In this document: positions 36,811 through 47,799 of the stretch, one piece after another | Position numbering within the stretch: position 1 is the first letter of the stretch | How the letters are laid out: each line of letters starts with the position of its first letter | DNA from: Capitulum mitella | Lineage: Eukaryota > Arthropoda > Thecostraca > Pollicipedomorpha > Pollicipedidae | Assembly: GCA_030062745.1 (NCBI GenBank) | Contig: CP099850.1 | Location: forward strand, 1,426,001 to 1,490,000 | Reading direction: 5' to 3' | DNA length: 64,000 nucleotides | The notes under the pieces: generated by a model | What the model saw: the letters and a program-made list of their open reading frames with translations, nothing else | Databases searched by the model: none | What the model was told of the DNA's origin: nothing | Program-made: the position numbers and the translations under genes

Positions 36811-36983
36811 TTGTACGTCTAAGAGTACTGTATTGTATTATAGTGTATTGTACTACAGTCGTTCGGCTGTCCACTCGGCACGGTGGCTAAAACGTCCCGA
36901 GTCAAACTAGGGCTAGTTCAAAATGCACACAGACACACAAATAAACCAATACATGTTACCGTACACATAAAAAAACAGTTATC

Positions 36984-37482
36984 TTAATCCGCCACCGGGT
37001 CGAACAGCATCCGTTTTAAATCGGGTGCAAAGCTCTGCTGGCGCATCGCTGTGAGCTCGGGGGGGAGCTGGTTGTACAGAGTGGGCGCTCTGATACTGAA
37101 ACACTGTCTCCCAGCCTCTGCCCTGAAGCGTGCAACTCGAAACACCCGGTCTTGCCTCGTGCTTTGCTCTCGCATCGCACGGTTCAGCTGGAAGACGGCC
37201 GCAAGTGATGCCGACGGTTTAAAGAGCAGAGGCCCACTAACTGTTGCGATCGCCATGGCCAAATTTTCGTCGGCTGAGAATTATTCTGGCTCCAAAACTG
37301 AGAATCTCTCGAATTCTGTCAAAGTCTTCCTTTGACCCATTTCCGTGAAGAAAAATGCAGTATGTCATCTGCGAGACTACGAATGCTATGATGAATGTCG
37401 CGAGGACGCCATCGGGTAAACAATGCCACGCATGCGAGAGGCCGAACAGGGTGCCCATGCAGCGACGGTTGATCAGCGTCAC
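36984..37482 (-). pseudogene. Retrotransposon RT C-terminal region
   Basis: Two frames give INRRCMGTLFGLSHAWHCLP and RIREILSFGARIILSRRK, then FRVARFRAEAGRQCFSIRAP, YNQLPPELTAM and DLKRMLF before the stop at 36984. About 160 bp separate this from the fingers instead of the several hundred expected, so the palm is deleted. Confidence 0.8.
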
Positions 37483-37639
37483 GTGAGAAACTCACGACGG
37501 GGTTTTGTCAAAAATCACTACCGGCACCTCGTTACAAGGTATGACGACAGCGTCGCGAAAAGTGATTTGAAAATCCGGAAAGGTGTGCAGATTTTGAGCA
37601 GAACCAGTTGGTGTCGGTTCCATGGCGCTGTAGCTTGCG

Positions 37640-38134
37640 CTACAGAAAATCGCGGTTTATGACGCCAAAGTATTTGCTCAGGTCGACCATGCATAAATGC
37701 GAAATTTCCTCGCTATCGGTGGCGGAGAGGATTCGGTCGGCAACAGTCACTAGCGCGGTTTCCGTCGAGTGACGGAGCCGGAGACCGTGCTGGGACGGAG
37801 ATAGGAGGTGGTTATAGGAGAGGTAATGGTAGAGCTGTTGCTGCACGCGCCCCTCTACCAGTCTGGTGATGACGGGTATGATGAATATGGACCTGACGCT
37901 GGAAGGATTGGACGGGTCGCCGATTTTGAATAATGGATGGATGGATGGATTTGAATAATGGATAATGGAGTGTTTCCATGGATCAGGAGTATGGGATTGG
38001 GTGATGCATGAGTTGACGATTTGAAGGATGACGTCACCGACAGCCGGGAAAGCCGTCTTCAGCTCTCGGATAGGCAGACCGTCGGCACCACAGGCGGCCG
38101 AACTACGCGTGCTCATGAGCCTTCGTCGAAGCAT
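37640..38134 (-). pseudogene. Retrotransposon RT fingers region
   Basis: The frame reads CGADGLPIRELKTAF, HPLFKIGDPSNPSSVRSI, PVITRLVEGRVQQQLYHYL, SPSQHGLRLRHSTETALV and HLCMVDLSKYFGVINRDFL, the RT0-RT3 blocks. It stops right where the palm with the YADD box should follow. Confidence 0.85.
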
Positions 38135-38294
38135 GTTAGGATCAACTGGTGAGAGAGTAAAAGCACAGGCGCCAACACGAGGAAGGCTGCAGTCAGTGGC
38201 TGGGACAGGTCCCTGTCTGGAAAGTTCGTTCGCTACTTTTGGACCCGTGGATGCAAAAAAAGTCCTTCACGCGAGCCGCGTCGCTGAGTGCTCC

Positions 38295-38779
38295 TCAGCG
38301 CCGAGCCATGAGCTCCTTCGTGGCGTCGGAGACGAAGGAGCGGTCGAGCTGCGGCTTGTGACTGGCGTGGTGGTCATGTTGGTTTTGAGTGGGTAAAATC
38401 ATGCTGATCGAGAATGGGAAAACATCGTAAAATGAACGCACTCCACTTTCCAGACACGGTCGTACCGTTAAAAACAGCCCCCACTCAACGTGACGCAAGT
38501 CGTCCAAAAAAGAGCTAAGACCAGTCCGTCTGAGACGGCGTGACAGCACAGTCGTAGGTTTATAACGAATTCGAGGAACGTCGATACGAAAACGAATGAA
38601 CTTATGCGAGCTAAAATGACAGAACATAGTGAGCCAATCACGGGCAATGACGCGGTTTTCAACAACACGTACGTCGAGCAGAGATCGCGTGGTAAATGTG
38701 AGCGAGGGGACGAGTTGAAAAAGCGAATAAGCGGGTAAAACCTCTTCCAAGCGCATAAGAGCAGGGTACCACTGAACCT
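38295..38779 (-). pseudogene. Retrotransposon endonuclease, C-terminal half
   Basis: The frame from 38756 down reads MRLEEVLPAYSLFQLVPS, TTRSLLDVRVVEN, SSHKFIRFRIDVPRIRYKPT and LDRSFVSDATKELMARR. It directly continues the N-terminal half across element X. The SDH box expected in APE endonucleases reads S-S-H, so the catalytic Asp is lost. Confidence 0.8.
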
Positions 38780-40001
38780 TAACCCTATTCCCGGAGGGCT
38801 AGACGTTATGGCCGATTCCCGGTAGGGGGGCCCGATTCGGCCCCCTGAGATCCCAGGAATTACACATCCGATTTCATTGCAACAAACGACAATTGATTTG
38901 TCATGACGTAAACTACATTTTGATAAAAAGAAGTTTTCGAAATTTCGGAAGGGGCGGATAAGGGGGACAAAAAAGTCAAAATGGGTGATATTTTTGGGTT
39001 TCATATATCTCCGTAGTTGTTGGACCGATTTTGATGAAACTGCCATGAATCAAGAGATTATGGATGGGACTTTTATTATTGGTAACCACATTGACAATTT
39101 TGAGATATTTCATAGGCGTTCATAGTGTTTCGAAAATGGAAGAATTAGTTTGTTTTCAAGAACTGAATTAACAAAAACGTTAAAAGCACTTTTTGGCTGC
39201 CACTAGCCACTAGTTATGCTGAAGAAGTACAAATCATATTACAATGTTCGTCTTATGTTAGTATAGGCGATACCAGGGACATGAAAAAGGGGTCAATATC
39301 ATGGCCACATGTTCTTCAGAACAACTTACGACATTTGACCTTAAATGGCCTCCAGTCACTAAGAGTCACTTGAAATAATCTCGTGTGCATTTAGTATTAA
39401 CTGAAAACGATTCCAATCATTTGAATTCTGTCTATTTCCAAAATTCTATTTTACGGCTGTTGTGATATGGGGTATGCGCACCAACATTTTAGGTCATAGC
39501 TCCTTGACCCAATCTGATATCAAAAGGGAACCTTGGTACACAGGTAGAACGCATTCTTGTACATCATATATATATTTTGGGTTTAGCATTTCAAAAAATG
39601 GCGCCGAAATTATTGCTGCAAAACCACATTTCGACTTTTGACGTTTTTGACGTTGACCTAACTTTGTGAAGTGATTTCAGATGAACAAAATTGCATTTGT
39701 ATGTTGGCCAACTATTCAGCTATACATCCATGTAAAGTTTTAAGTTCTGTCTTAAAAACGCCATTTTGGCAGTCATTTTCCTTTTGCTCTCAAGGGTTAA
39801 AAATGATCTGAGGTGCCCCCAAAAACATTGCCTGGCTCTGCTCTTGAGCAAAATAAAATTACGAAATTTTGTCACAGTACGCCGAAAGAATAGCTAGCAA
39901 AAGACACAAGGCTTCGTAAAACTGTGACAAAAACCCTGGAATTGGCAAGCAAAAAACCCAAGCGGGGCGGATTCAACCCTCCCCTGCCGGGAATAGGGTT
40001 A
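38780..40001 (+). mobile_element. Element X copy 1: 1.22-kb non-autonomous terminal-inverted-repeat transposon
   Basis: It begins TAACCCTATTCCCGG and ends with the exact reverse complement, a perfect 15-bp inverted repeat including a TA at each edge. A second, internal copy of ATTCCCGG(T)AGGGGG lies 30 bp from the left end. It has no coding frame for a transposase. Removing it and one TA restores the interrupted retrotransposon frame (CDM-I-K...), so it inserted into that element. TA target duplication, as in Tc1/mariner, fits both copies; here the edges also read TTAA, which would fit piggyBac or Kolobok, but the second copy does not keep TTAA. Confidence 0.85.
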
Positions 40002-40470
40002 ATCATGTCGCAGTTTAAGTCACCGCACGTCACTAGGGTGGCATTTGGATGATTGATAAATACGCCCTGCAGTTGCGTCTTTAATTCCTCGAAGTCCGCA
40101 TGAAGCGGGGCTGCGGTGCGCTTAGGTGGTCTGTGGAGAAACCCGATGATGAGTTGACGTCCATGGTCCAAATGGAGTGTTGTCTAGAAAAATTCAAGTT
40201 TGCTGTCCCGGTGTCAAGGATCCCGGTGAGAGATCTCCATGGCAGATGCTGTGAGACCGGTCATGGAGAGAACAAGAACTCCTCCATAATCTCGACCATC
40301 GGGACGATTAATCCGAGAGAGCTTGTATCCGGGAATCGTCACTACGTGGCTGGGCGTTTTGGGCTCGAGCCAAGTCTCCAACATCAACGTGACATCGCAG
40401 CTGTGCCGATGCAGTTTAGAGAACGTAGAACGCGAACAGTTTCGGCTTCAGAGACTGGATGTTCAGCGCT
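40002..40470 (-). pseudogene. Retrotransposon endonuclease, N-terminal half
   Basis: Broken minus-strand frames give ALNIQSLKPKLF, LMLETWLEPKTPSHV, IPGYKLSRINRPDGRDYGG and IIGFLHRPPK, then NATLVTCGDLNCDMI, the typical APE endonuclease series with the Asn of 'NIQS', the Glu of 'ETW' and the Asp-x-Asn of 'GDLN'. At least three frame changes occur. The frame is cut by element X right after CGDLNCDMI and continues on the far side at 38779. Confidence 0.8.
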
Positions 40471-40474
40471 CCGA

Positions 40475-40760
40475 GGAACAGGCCGGTGCGTGCCGTTGCC
40501 TACCATGACCCCCGCCGCAGCCTCCTGCCTCGCCCCCCCCCGCGCTGCGGGCGGCGTCCGCCGCAGCGCGGCCGCGGCCAACCGGCCGTCACCGCCAGCG
40601 GCCAGCACGCCGCCAACCGGCCAGGACCGATCAGAACCTTGACCCGCCCCGGGCAGAATGACGTCACGGGACTCCGCAGCCACGGCCGCCCGGCCGCCGG
40701 CGCACGCTGGAACCTGCCACGGGGGTGGGGGGACGCCTGATGGTGACCTCACGACATAGA
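40475..40760. other. GC-rich block upstream of the retrotransposon endonuclease
   Basis: Strongly CpG-rich with a CRE-like TGACGTCA (about 40658-40665). Open on both strands. It may be the retrotransposon 5' UTR/promoter or ORF1 remnant; no domain is recognised. Confidence 0.4.
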
Positions 40761-40769
40761 CGGTCGTGA

Positions 40770-43700
40770 TCAGGTCCTCGCAGATGGTGCACGTGATGGA
40801 CAGTGCAGCTAACAGGTAAGCAGGCCGACACCAACACCCGCATGATTGGGCGCCGAATGACCCTGCAGTCGGTGCGCCCCTAAGCCGCAATAACCAACCA
40901 ACCAACAACCGCACGATGACGAGCAGGGTCAGTAGCCGTCATCCAGTGTCTCGATGAATGACTTCACCTTGCAATAGTTAGAGACGTCACTCGTGTCGCT
41001 TGCTGATGTCACGGTGCGGGCCGGGAACTTGGTGACGCTCAGAATCACTGTACACTTCACTCAGTCCGCAGTTCAAACACTCCTTACACCCGGAACAGGC
41101 ACCGGGCGGGATATGAGAAGGAGAGTTCGCGTCCGCTCACGGCGGCGCGCTCAGCTGAACTGGCGCTCAGAGTAACATGACTGGCAGAACCTAGGAAACC
41201 TTTTTTAATTTCATTTTAATTCAGTTTTCAAGAAATATTTTTACACTTTGCTAATCCTGTGAATGCCTGTGAGTTTTCTCAACACTCCAAACGTATGGAC
41301 CAGTGGGAGATGTCCTTTCGAATAGCTCTCGATTCATGCTCATTGCATCGAAATCGGTCCATAAACCGCCGAATTATAACCAGTCAAAAATACCCCTGTC
41401 TGACGTCTTACTCCCAGTATCTATCCCTTTCAAAACCTTTAGTTTTATATTTACTTAATATATATTCCATGTTATTATTTTGTAGTGCAGTAATTAATTT
41501 TTCTTAAAAATCCCTTGAGTAGTTCTTGAGATCTCCAGGGAGGACCGAGCAAGCCCACCCCGTAAGGGAATGTGCCCTAGGTCTACTGGTTCGGAAAAAG
41601 GGTTAAACTATGTCATATGCTTGAAAAAGTTGCCTTTGCTACTCCTCTGTTGAGGAGAGCGTCCTTTTCTGGATATCAGCGGCGGTTCTCTGCCCCACAT
41701 CGTTTCAGTAGCAAGAAGAGCTGCCAAGAGAGAAACAACGTACATATTTACTTCACTGACGTGTCGTGCTGAACAATCTGTGCAGGCGTAAGTGCCATCC
41801 GCTAGATGCCCCCCAATTTTATATACCGGGGTCATCCCAGTTCCCCAATTCCGCGATGTAGAACACTAAGCTAGTGCAAGTGATTTGTTAGACAGCTTTT
41901 TTCGGCCAGGTTCATTGTTAATGATCCTGACCACGTGATAATCTAGGTTTTATGACGAGTGGCTGAATAATGATGTTAAGATGATGGTGACACTATTGTT
42001 ATCTTTGTTGTTGCTGCTCTTGGGGACGCAGGAGTCGAACACCAAGTTTACTGACACTGTCGCTTATCAATGTGATGGAAAATGTGAGTAGAGCAAAAAA
42101 GGAACATGTCTCTTCGTGCCCATTCCCACTTACTTATTTTGTTCCAATACCTATCCCTTTCCCAATTCTCCCGCTTTACCCACCTCTATCACTATCCAAA
42201 TTTTCATGCTTTTCCGCCTCTATCCATGTTCATGACCATATCCCTACCCGTGTCAATGTCCTTCGGCGTGAGGTTTCCCATCTGTTCTCCAATCACTTGC
42301 CGTTTTGCTCTGGCTCTCGGGAGGGTGAACAACACCATTTGGTCACGAGAGTGCTATCGTTACTGACGTGCCAATGCATATGGGTACCACTTCGATACCA
42401 CTGTTTTGCTGTTACATAAAAGCAATGGCTTAGCAGGAAGCTCCTGCTGGATTTTTATTACACAACTTAGCTGGGAAGAGACTTTTTGTGCCCGCGAGTT
42501 ACACGATCAGTTTGCACAAGGACGGCAGTCAGTTAGCAAACTCCCTTTCTCCCCTTTTTTCGCAACAGAGCATGTCAACGTCAGCCTTCCGTGTAGGAAA
42601 ATTGAAGGGTGTCCTTCACGTAAATCAAAGTGATCCTCAAAACGTCTTTTCTTATGGCGTCATCATTCCAACACCAAATCAAGTCCAATTCCCATCCACA
42701 CAGGCTCATACACTGACTGCGCGACGTAATTATATCTAGCAGGCGAGATTACGGAGAGGAAGAAGAGGGGAGGAAGAAAGAGGGGAGACAGAGACAGAGG
42801 CATAGACAGAAACAGAGACAGAGACAGAGATAGGGAGGGAAGAAGGGGAAGTGGGAGAGAGAATTTCAGTAGTCGAAGAAAAAAACAAGGAAGTAAGCAA
42901 ACTGGCAATGGCCCCTTCCTTGGGCTTGACAAACGGCTTTCACTGTTTGACCTTCGACACAGCTGATGATGTGCAAAACAGGACGTAAAACAGGAGCGAC
43001 CAAAACCTCATTCCGCTGTTCACGGTACAGCTTTTTTAAACGTGAATGGAATGAAGGATGCGCTTCGCGATGCGGGGAATCGCATGCCAAAAGAAAGCTG
43101 GCATGTTGCTGGATCTTCAGCTGCGAAGGGCTGATTCATTTTTCCGAAAGATAACAATTAGAATTACAAAGGTGGAATGTTGATGAACGGCATTTTTGAG
43201 ACAACATAATCGTGTTTCCCTAAGAGCCCTTTTACTCAGCCGCCTTGCATGTACTCGTGACCAGACCCAATGATCCTGCCGCAGTTCAGCGAAAGCAACG
43301 GTACCGCCAGTGTGCACAGCACGAGCTAATCCGTCTGTTGGTGCGGTGAACGCCCATGCGGCTTAATGCGTGTCATATGCGTTGCGTCTTCCGTGAATTA
43401 TATCATACATTGGCTTTTGCTGGACGCAAGGATTTTCGTCTAAGCGCCCGAAGACGGTTGTCACCCGCCCGTCTTAACTGAACTTAACTAAAATAAACGG
43501 CCAAACAAGAACGAGTGTGTAGCGAGTTATCGTCTGATTCCCGTGATGCCTAATCTGATGACGCTTAATTTAGTGATGCCCTAGGGTGACCTCTCAGATT
43601 AGTGGGAACGAGAGTATCACAACGTTTTTTTTCAATCTCGGTCGTCATCGCCGTAGTTTTATAGCAGAAGTACCTGCAAGCCATACTTTTGTAGCGATCT

Positions 43701-45000
43701 GTTTTTTAAACTGATCAACCCAACGATAAAGAGCGATCGAATATCCGTGCCATCATTTATGACGAGGGTTTTCATGTCACGCCATGCCGTGTCCATGACA
43801 TACCAAATATCATTGCCAAAAGCTATCCTTTACTGTCACAGAATATATTATTGATCAATGAGAGGGGTAGAAATATATGCCGTTATTGACATCAGCACTA
43901 AAAATTGCCCTAGCACTTGTCCAAATGCATTCTAAGGTCACAAAAAGTCATTGACCTTACTTGGACCTTGAGAGGTCAACGACCTTTTAAAGTCTCATGT
44001 GTTGTCAAGGATACGCTGAAAAGTCCTGCATAAAATGGCCGCACATCTCGTCAAACTCCTGAAAAGGAAGCTCAAACGTAGTTCAGATCCTGAAAATCGG
44101 CAGGCAAGCCTCCAGAATGACGTCTCAACTTAATCACTCATTTTTTTGGCGGGGGATTCGGAAAAGATGTGAGGCCAGTTATTACGTATTTCGGGTTCTT
44201 GACACTCACATTCACCGGCGGTGTCAGAAATACCACATCAAAACGGGGGGGGGAGATAGCAAAATCCTCGTCCGGTGAGGGTTAACCATTAGTGGTTGAC
44301 AATTCACAACTGGAGCATTAAACAACGGTGGTATCACTAGTCGAGGGTTTGTAGGCAGTGGATACCGTTCCTCACTGCCCCTCTTAAATGTTCAGTTTTT
44401 CGGTTCAGGTTTCACTCACACATACGAACAGTAACTGTAGTTTCAACAATGATGCAGCTTTTTTCAAAAAATGAAGACACAATGCTCAGTTTTACCCGGT
44501 AACAGAGCCATTACGCCATTCTTCTGGTCATGAACCGTGCTTTAACTCCACAGCTGTTGGGGTGTTCCGCCATCTGGCACTTGCCAGAAGAGGGAATCAG
44601 ACGTCCCCACTCAATAACTCCGCAGGTAACGGACCGATTAGCTAATGCAAATGGCAATGATACGACCTTAAATATGCCCCCACCGTTAGTCGGTAGAATG
44701 ACGTCGTAGGCCACAGCTCTTGTCAAAGGTCAGTATCTGATCCATTTGGGGATGCCGTATCATGCGCACAAATCGTCCAACAAAGACATTCCAAGTAATA
44801 CGATGTAACGCTTAGTCATTTTTATTATTTTTGCGTTTGTGTGTTATGCCATGTGCGGCTGACTGACAACCTCAATGAAACAAACAATCTTTGGCACAGT
44901 CAGAGACCTTTCCAATGCCAAGTGGGATGACTCACCTCTGATGGCAAATTTCTGTCACATACCTGAGAAAAAAATGCATGGCTTAAAGCAGCACAGTGAT
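40770..45000. other. non-coding stretch
   Basis: No gene recognised. It holds a purine-rich (GAGACA)n-type tract at about 42745-42865, a G run at 44243-44253, and a repeated GGT.ACCGATT.GCTAA phrase related to 49125-49150. A CCCCACTCAATAA phrase occurs at 44607 and again at 49117. Confidence 0.5.
42745..42865. repeat. Purine-rich tract with GAGACA repeats
   Basis: About 120 bp almost free of C and T on the plus strand, with several GAGACA units in the middle; polypurine, able to form H-DNA. Confidence 0.8.
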
Positions 45001-45287
45001 TTCAAACGAACCGCAAGGTCCTCTGCGACAGTTCCGGAGACGTCTCGGCAATGCCCAAACTACTCCGCAGTGCTGGATCCACTGTGCCGTCTCCCCCCAC
45101 CTTCCGGGTCTCCTATGCTGGGCCTCCCTGTCCCGAGCTTCTCAATGCTGGGCCTCCCTTTCTGGGTCTCCCTGTGTTGGCCTGGTCCTGGCCGGCTCGT
45201 GCCGGCTGCAGGGTCCTGGCCTGACAAGGAAATCCCCACCAGCAGCGACGAGTGAAAAATTCGGCCGCATCCGTGCGCGCCCCGCTC

Positions 45288-45295
45288 TATATAAG
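45288..45295 (+). promoter_or_regulatory. TATA box of the peroxidase gene (inferred)
   Basis: CTCTATATAAG in GC-rich DNA, 98 bp before the ATG at 45386. Start of transcription would be near 45318. Upstream, TGCTGGGCCTCCCT is repeated (45116, 45150), then a related GGGTCTCCCTGTG. Confidence 0.7.
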
Positions 45296-45317
45296 TCCCC
45301 GTCTGCCGCGGCCCGGA

Positions 45318-45400
45318 CAGAGGAGCGCAGGCACCGCCGAGTGGACACCGGAGGACGGCGACCCTCCCGGGTGCCGCGACGCACCATGAGGGCTCCATGG
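45318..45400 (+). CDS. Peroxidase gene exon 1 (coding part 45386-45400; inferred)
   Basis: The coding part is ATG-AGG-GCT-CCA-TGG (Met-Arg-Ala-Pro-Trp) at 45386-45400, followed by the donor GTAAGC at 45401, phase 0. The long exon at 53034 begins in phase 0 after a CAG acceptor, has an in-frame stop at 52986-52988 and no ATG of its own before it. Joined, the five residues and the exon-2 start make a textbook signal peptide with a hydrophobic core (ILLAVVLGVVV) and small residues at the cut site (TASG). The join is inferred and needs transcript support. The 5' end is set about 30 bp after the TATA box. Confidence 0.6.
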
Positions 45401-47442
45401 GTAAGCTGCCGCCGATTCGGCCGAATGTGCGGCGACCTGCTGCCATTCGAACAGAACTCCAGTTTCCGCCGGTTGTCTTGCATCAGAGCAAGGTATCTCG
45501 GGCGGCTGCGCTCCGGCTTCGCTCTCAGAAAAGGACAAACCGTGAACCGAGCTGCGCGGTATGCGGCAGCACGTCAACCTTCAGTAATGCGTTCCTCGCA
45601 TCCAGTTCTCATACTGCGACGTGATGCGGTCCTGATTGTTATGCATGCACGCAGGAATATCAGCCTTTGCACATGCTTATTTTCACGAGCGCATTCAACA
45701 TGTACATGCGCTTACGGCCTATGCACATTTGTTCCCCCTCCCTAACTTCATTAGTAAAGATACTGGCTGTAAAAACTGTGTATCGACTGTGCACAGTATA
45801 AACAATGTCACAGCTAGGAAAAAAATAATGCCTGCAAAAATCGTCAAACCTTGTGTTTCTGGTTTCGTTGGATGAATTCCTCCAGTTACTTGTCGAACTG
45901 GGTCTTTTGTGAATAATAATTTCAGCCTCGGCGCCGACCTCTGGAAACGCGTTCGGTAAAAATCCGCCTGGCCAAACCTTACCATATTTCTGGCATATCT
46001 GTTCCATATGCGCTCTGCTTACATGCTAAAAATATGCAGAAGTCGTCACTACGAGGCCAACAGTTGCATCACGCCACACGTCACATACATCCTTTGGTGT
46101 GGTGATCATTTCATGGTAACGTTTGGAAGCTTAACCACCTTGAATCACGGTAAATTTCCAGGATCCTTGACTAAGTATGGTCCGAACGGTCCCCGAACAA
46201 GCACCACTAACTCCGATAATTTCCTGACGAGGTAAATCTCTGTTGCGCACACCCAGCAAAACGATGACGAAAATCAGTTATCTTATATGACCGCCACACA
46301 TGCGTTCCCCACCGCTGCGTTTTCCTGCTGGAAATACAGATGTCTCTTCGTGCCGCCGGCGCCTCATCCTTATCGCATGCAGCCAGTGAAACCATAGCGG
46401 TTAACGCAACAAGAAAAACTACAGCTGTTGGACGAACAGCGTGTTCCAAGGCATCGGTGACCCATTGCAATCACTGTCAGCATGTAGACAGTGTTGAAAA
46501 TGGAGAAAAAGCATTCGAGTTGTTATTTCGTTCACCAGCACATGAACGACGTTAAAGACGGTGATGAAGGGATTCAATGGCTTACCGACTGTGGCCATGT
46601 AAAAGGATATACCCACTGTTAAATGTTTCCACGTTGTTTTTATTACTTTTTGCACATAGACTTGTTGGTCCAGAAAAATGTCGCTGACAGAACAAGGACA
46701 AAGAGGGAGGGGGAGCGGTGGCGGTCTACTTTCAGTGGAAGCGAAGAACCGGTTCCCGTTGAAGCGATCTATCAATGCGTGCTGAAAATCCGGCAGGTTT
46801 AAAATAATAGATCCACAACGTTTTGTTTTCGGTCCTCACGGCACGAGAAACATAGCTGGACCATGTAAGTCAATGATGATTTTCAGTCAACTGTCCCGTC
46901 ACCGCCTGGGGTTTGAGGGTTTCACCCTCACGGTTTTCGCCTTTTGAGGCAGCACCGCATTATCAGTCTGACACATCGTGACGTCAAAAACATTTCTTTT
47001 TGCTGAATTTTATCGAAACTGCAGACAAAATAGCACCATGATGTCGAGCGATCTGTAGCTGACAGTTTCCGCCTGCATGCAGCGGGCTTTTATTTCACGC
47101 GGGCTTTTATTCGCTAATTTAGCCAATCTTTCAACAGACACATAGCAAAATGTCAGCGTTTTGTACGGAATTGGACACGGAATCGAATGGTTTATATACG
47201 TTGTAATTTCGACGATTCAGTACCGAAATGCAAGACTAAAAACTTGAAGGCCTAGATGCTACTAATTTTGTCAGTTTAGCTCTCAGCTGAGCCTCATCAG
47301 ACAATCAGATCATGACAGTTTTACGGTGGTAACTTATCGGATAATTCTTCATCTAATGGTACCCAAACATACCAGACAGATGAAAATTGCAGCACTCATG
47401 ACCCGATGGCGGACCGGTCGACCTGACGTCGCCGGCTGGGTC

Positions 47443-47472
47443 GGAATTCGCCGGAATTCGCCGGAATTCGCA
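47443..47472 (+). repeat. Three tandem CCGGAATTCG units
   Basis: CGGAATTCG three times with a 10-bp period. Confidence 0.8.
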
Positions 47473-47799
47473 GAGCGCTGGGGTTGGGGAGGCGCCGCCC
47501 GAGCGCTGTTGCTGTTCACCATGCTATTCATTAGCAGTGGGAGGCGTAAGGGTCGTGTTGCTCGATGTGCATGCGATCGTAAGATGAAACAGCACGCAGC
47601 CAACAGCAAACAGAGCAGAGAGCCGAATTTTAGCACGAGGGGTCGCGATGCGCGATGTCAGCAAAAAACCGAGGGGGATTTTGAGCCTAGGCATTCCGTC
47701 CTAGGCGGCTGCGCGTCGCGGAATACCCCAGGCGGTGCCGGTTTAAGGAAAACCTACAAATCTGCCCTGACTGGATGAAACAGTACCCAGAAGAGCAGC

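Larger units (their letters stand above)
36850..40470 (-). mobile_element. APE-type non-LTR retrotransposon, dead, split by element X
   Basis: Minus-strand element with, in order, an N-terminal endonuclease start (ALNIQSLKPKLF near 40460), endonuclease blocks, RT fingers, and an RT C-terminal region ending at 36984; a 3' UTR runs to about 36850. The RT palm with the catalytic box is missing. Element X (38780-40001) sits inside the endonuclease. The structure is that of the second ORF of CR1/L2/Jockey-like elements. ORF1 was not recognised; a GC-rich block lies upstream. Many stops and frame changes mark it as dead. Confidence 0.85.

Noticed and set aside
45000..45745. Long overlapping frames (up to 249 codons) around the inferred exon 1
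   Set aside because: They run through the promoter, exon 1 and the intron start and contain no domain; they follow from high GC content.
46207..46470. Minus-strand frame with a hydrophobic stretch that resembles a signal peptide (VVFLVALTAMVSLAA)
   Set aside because: Single short frame inside the inferred intron, with no TATA, acceptor, or partner exon; a hydrophobic run alone is too weak.
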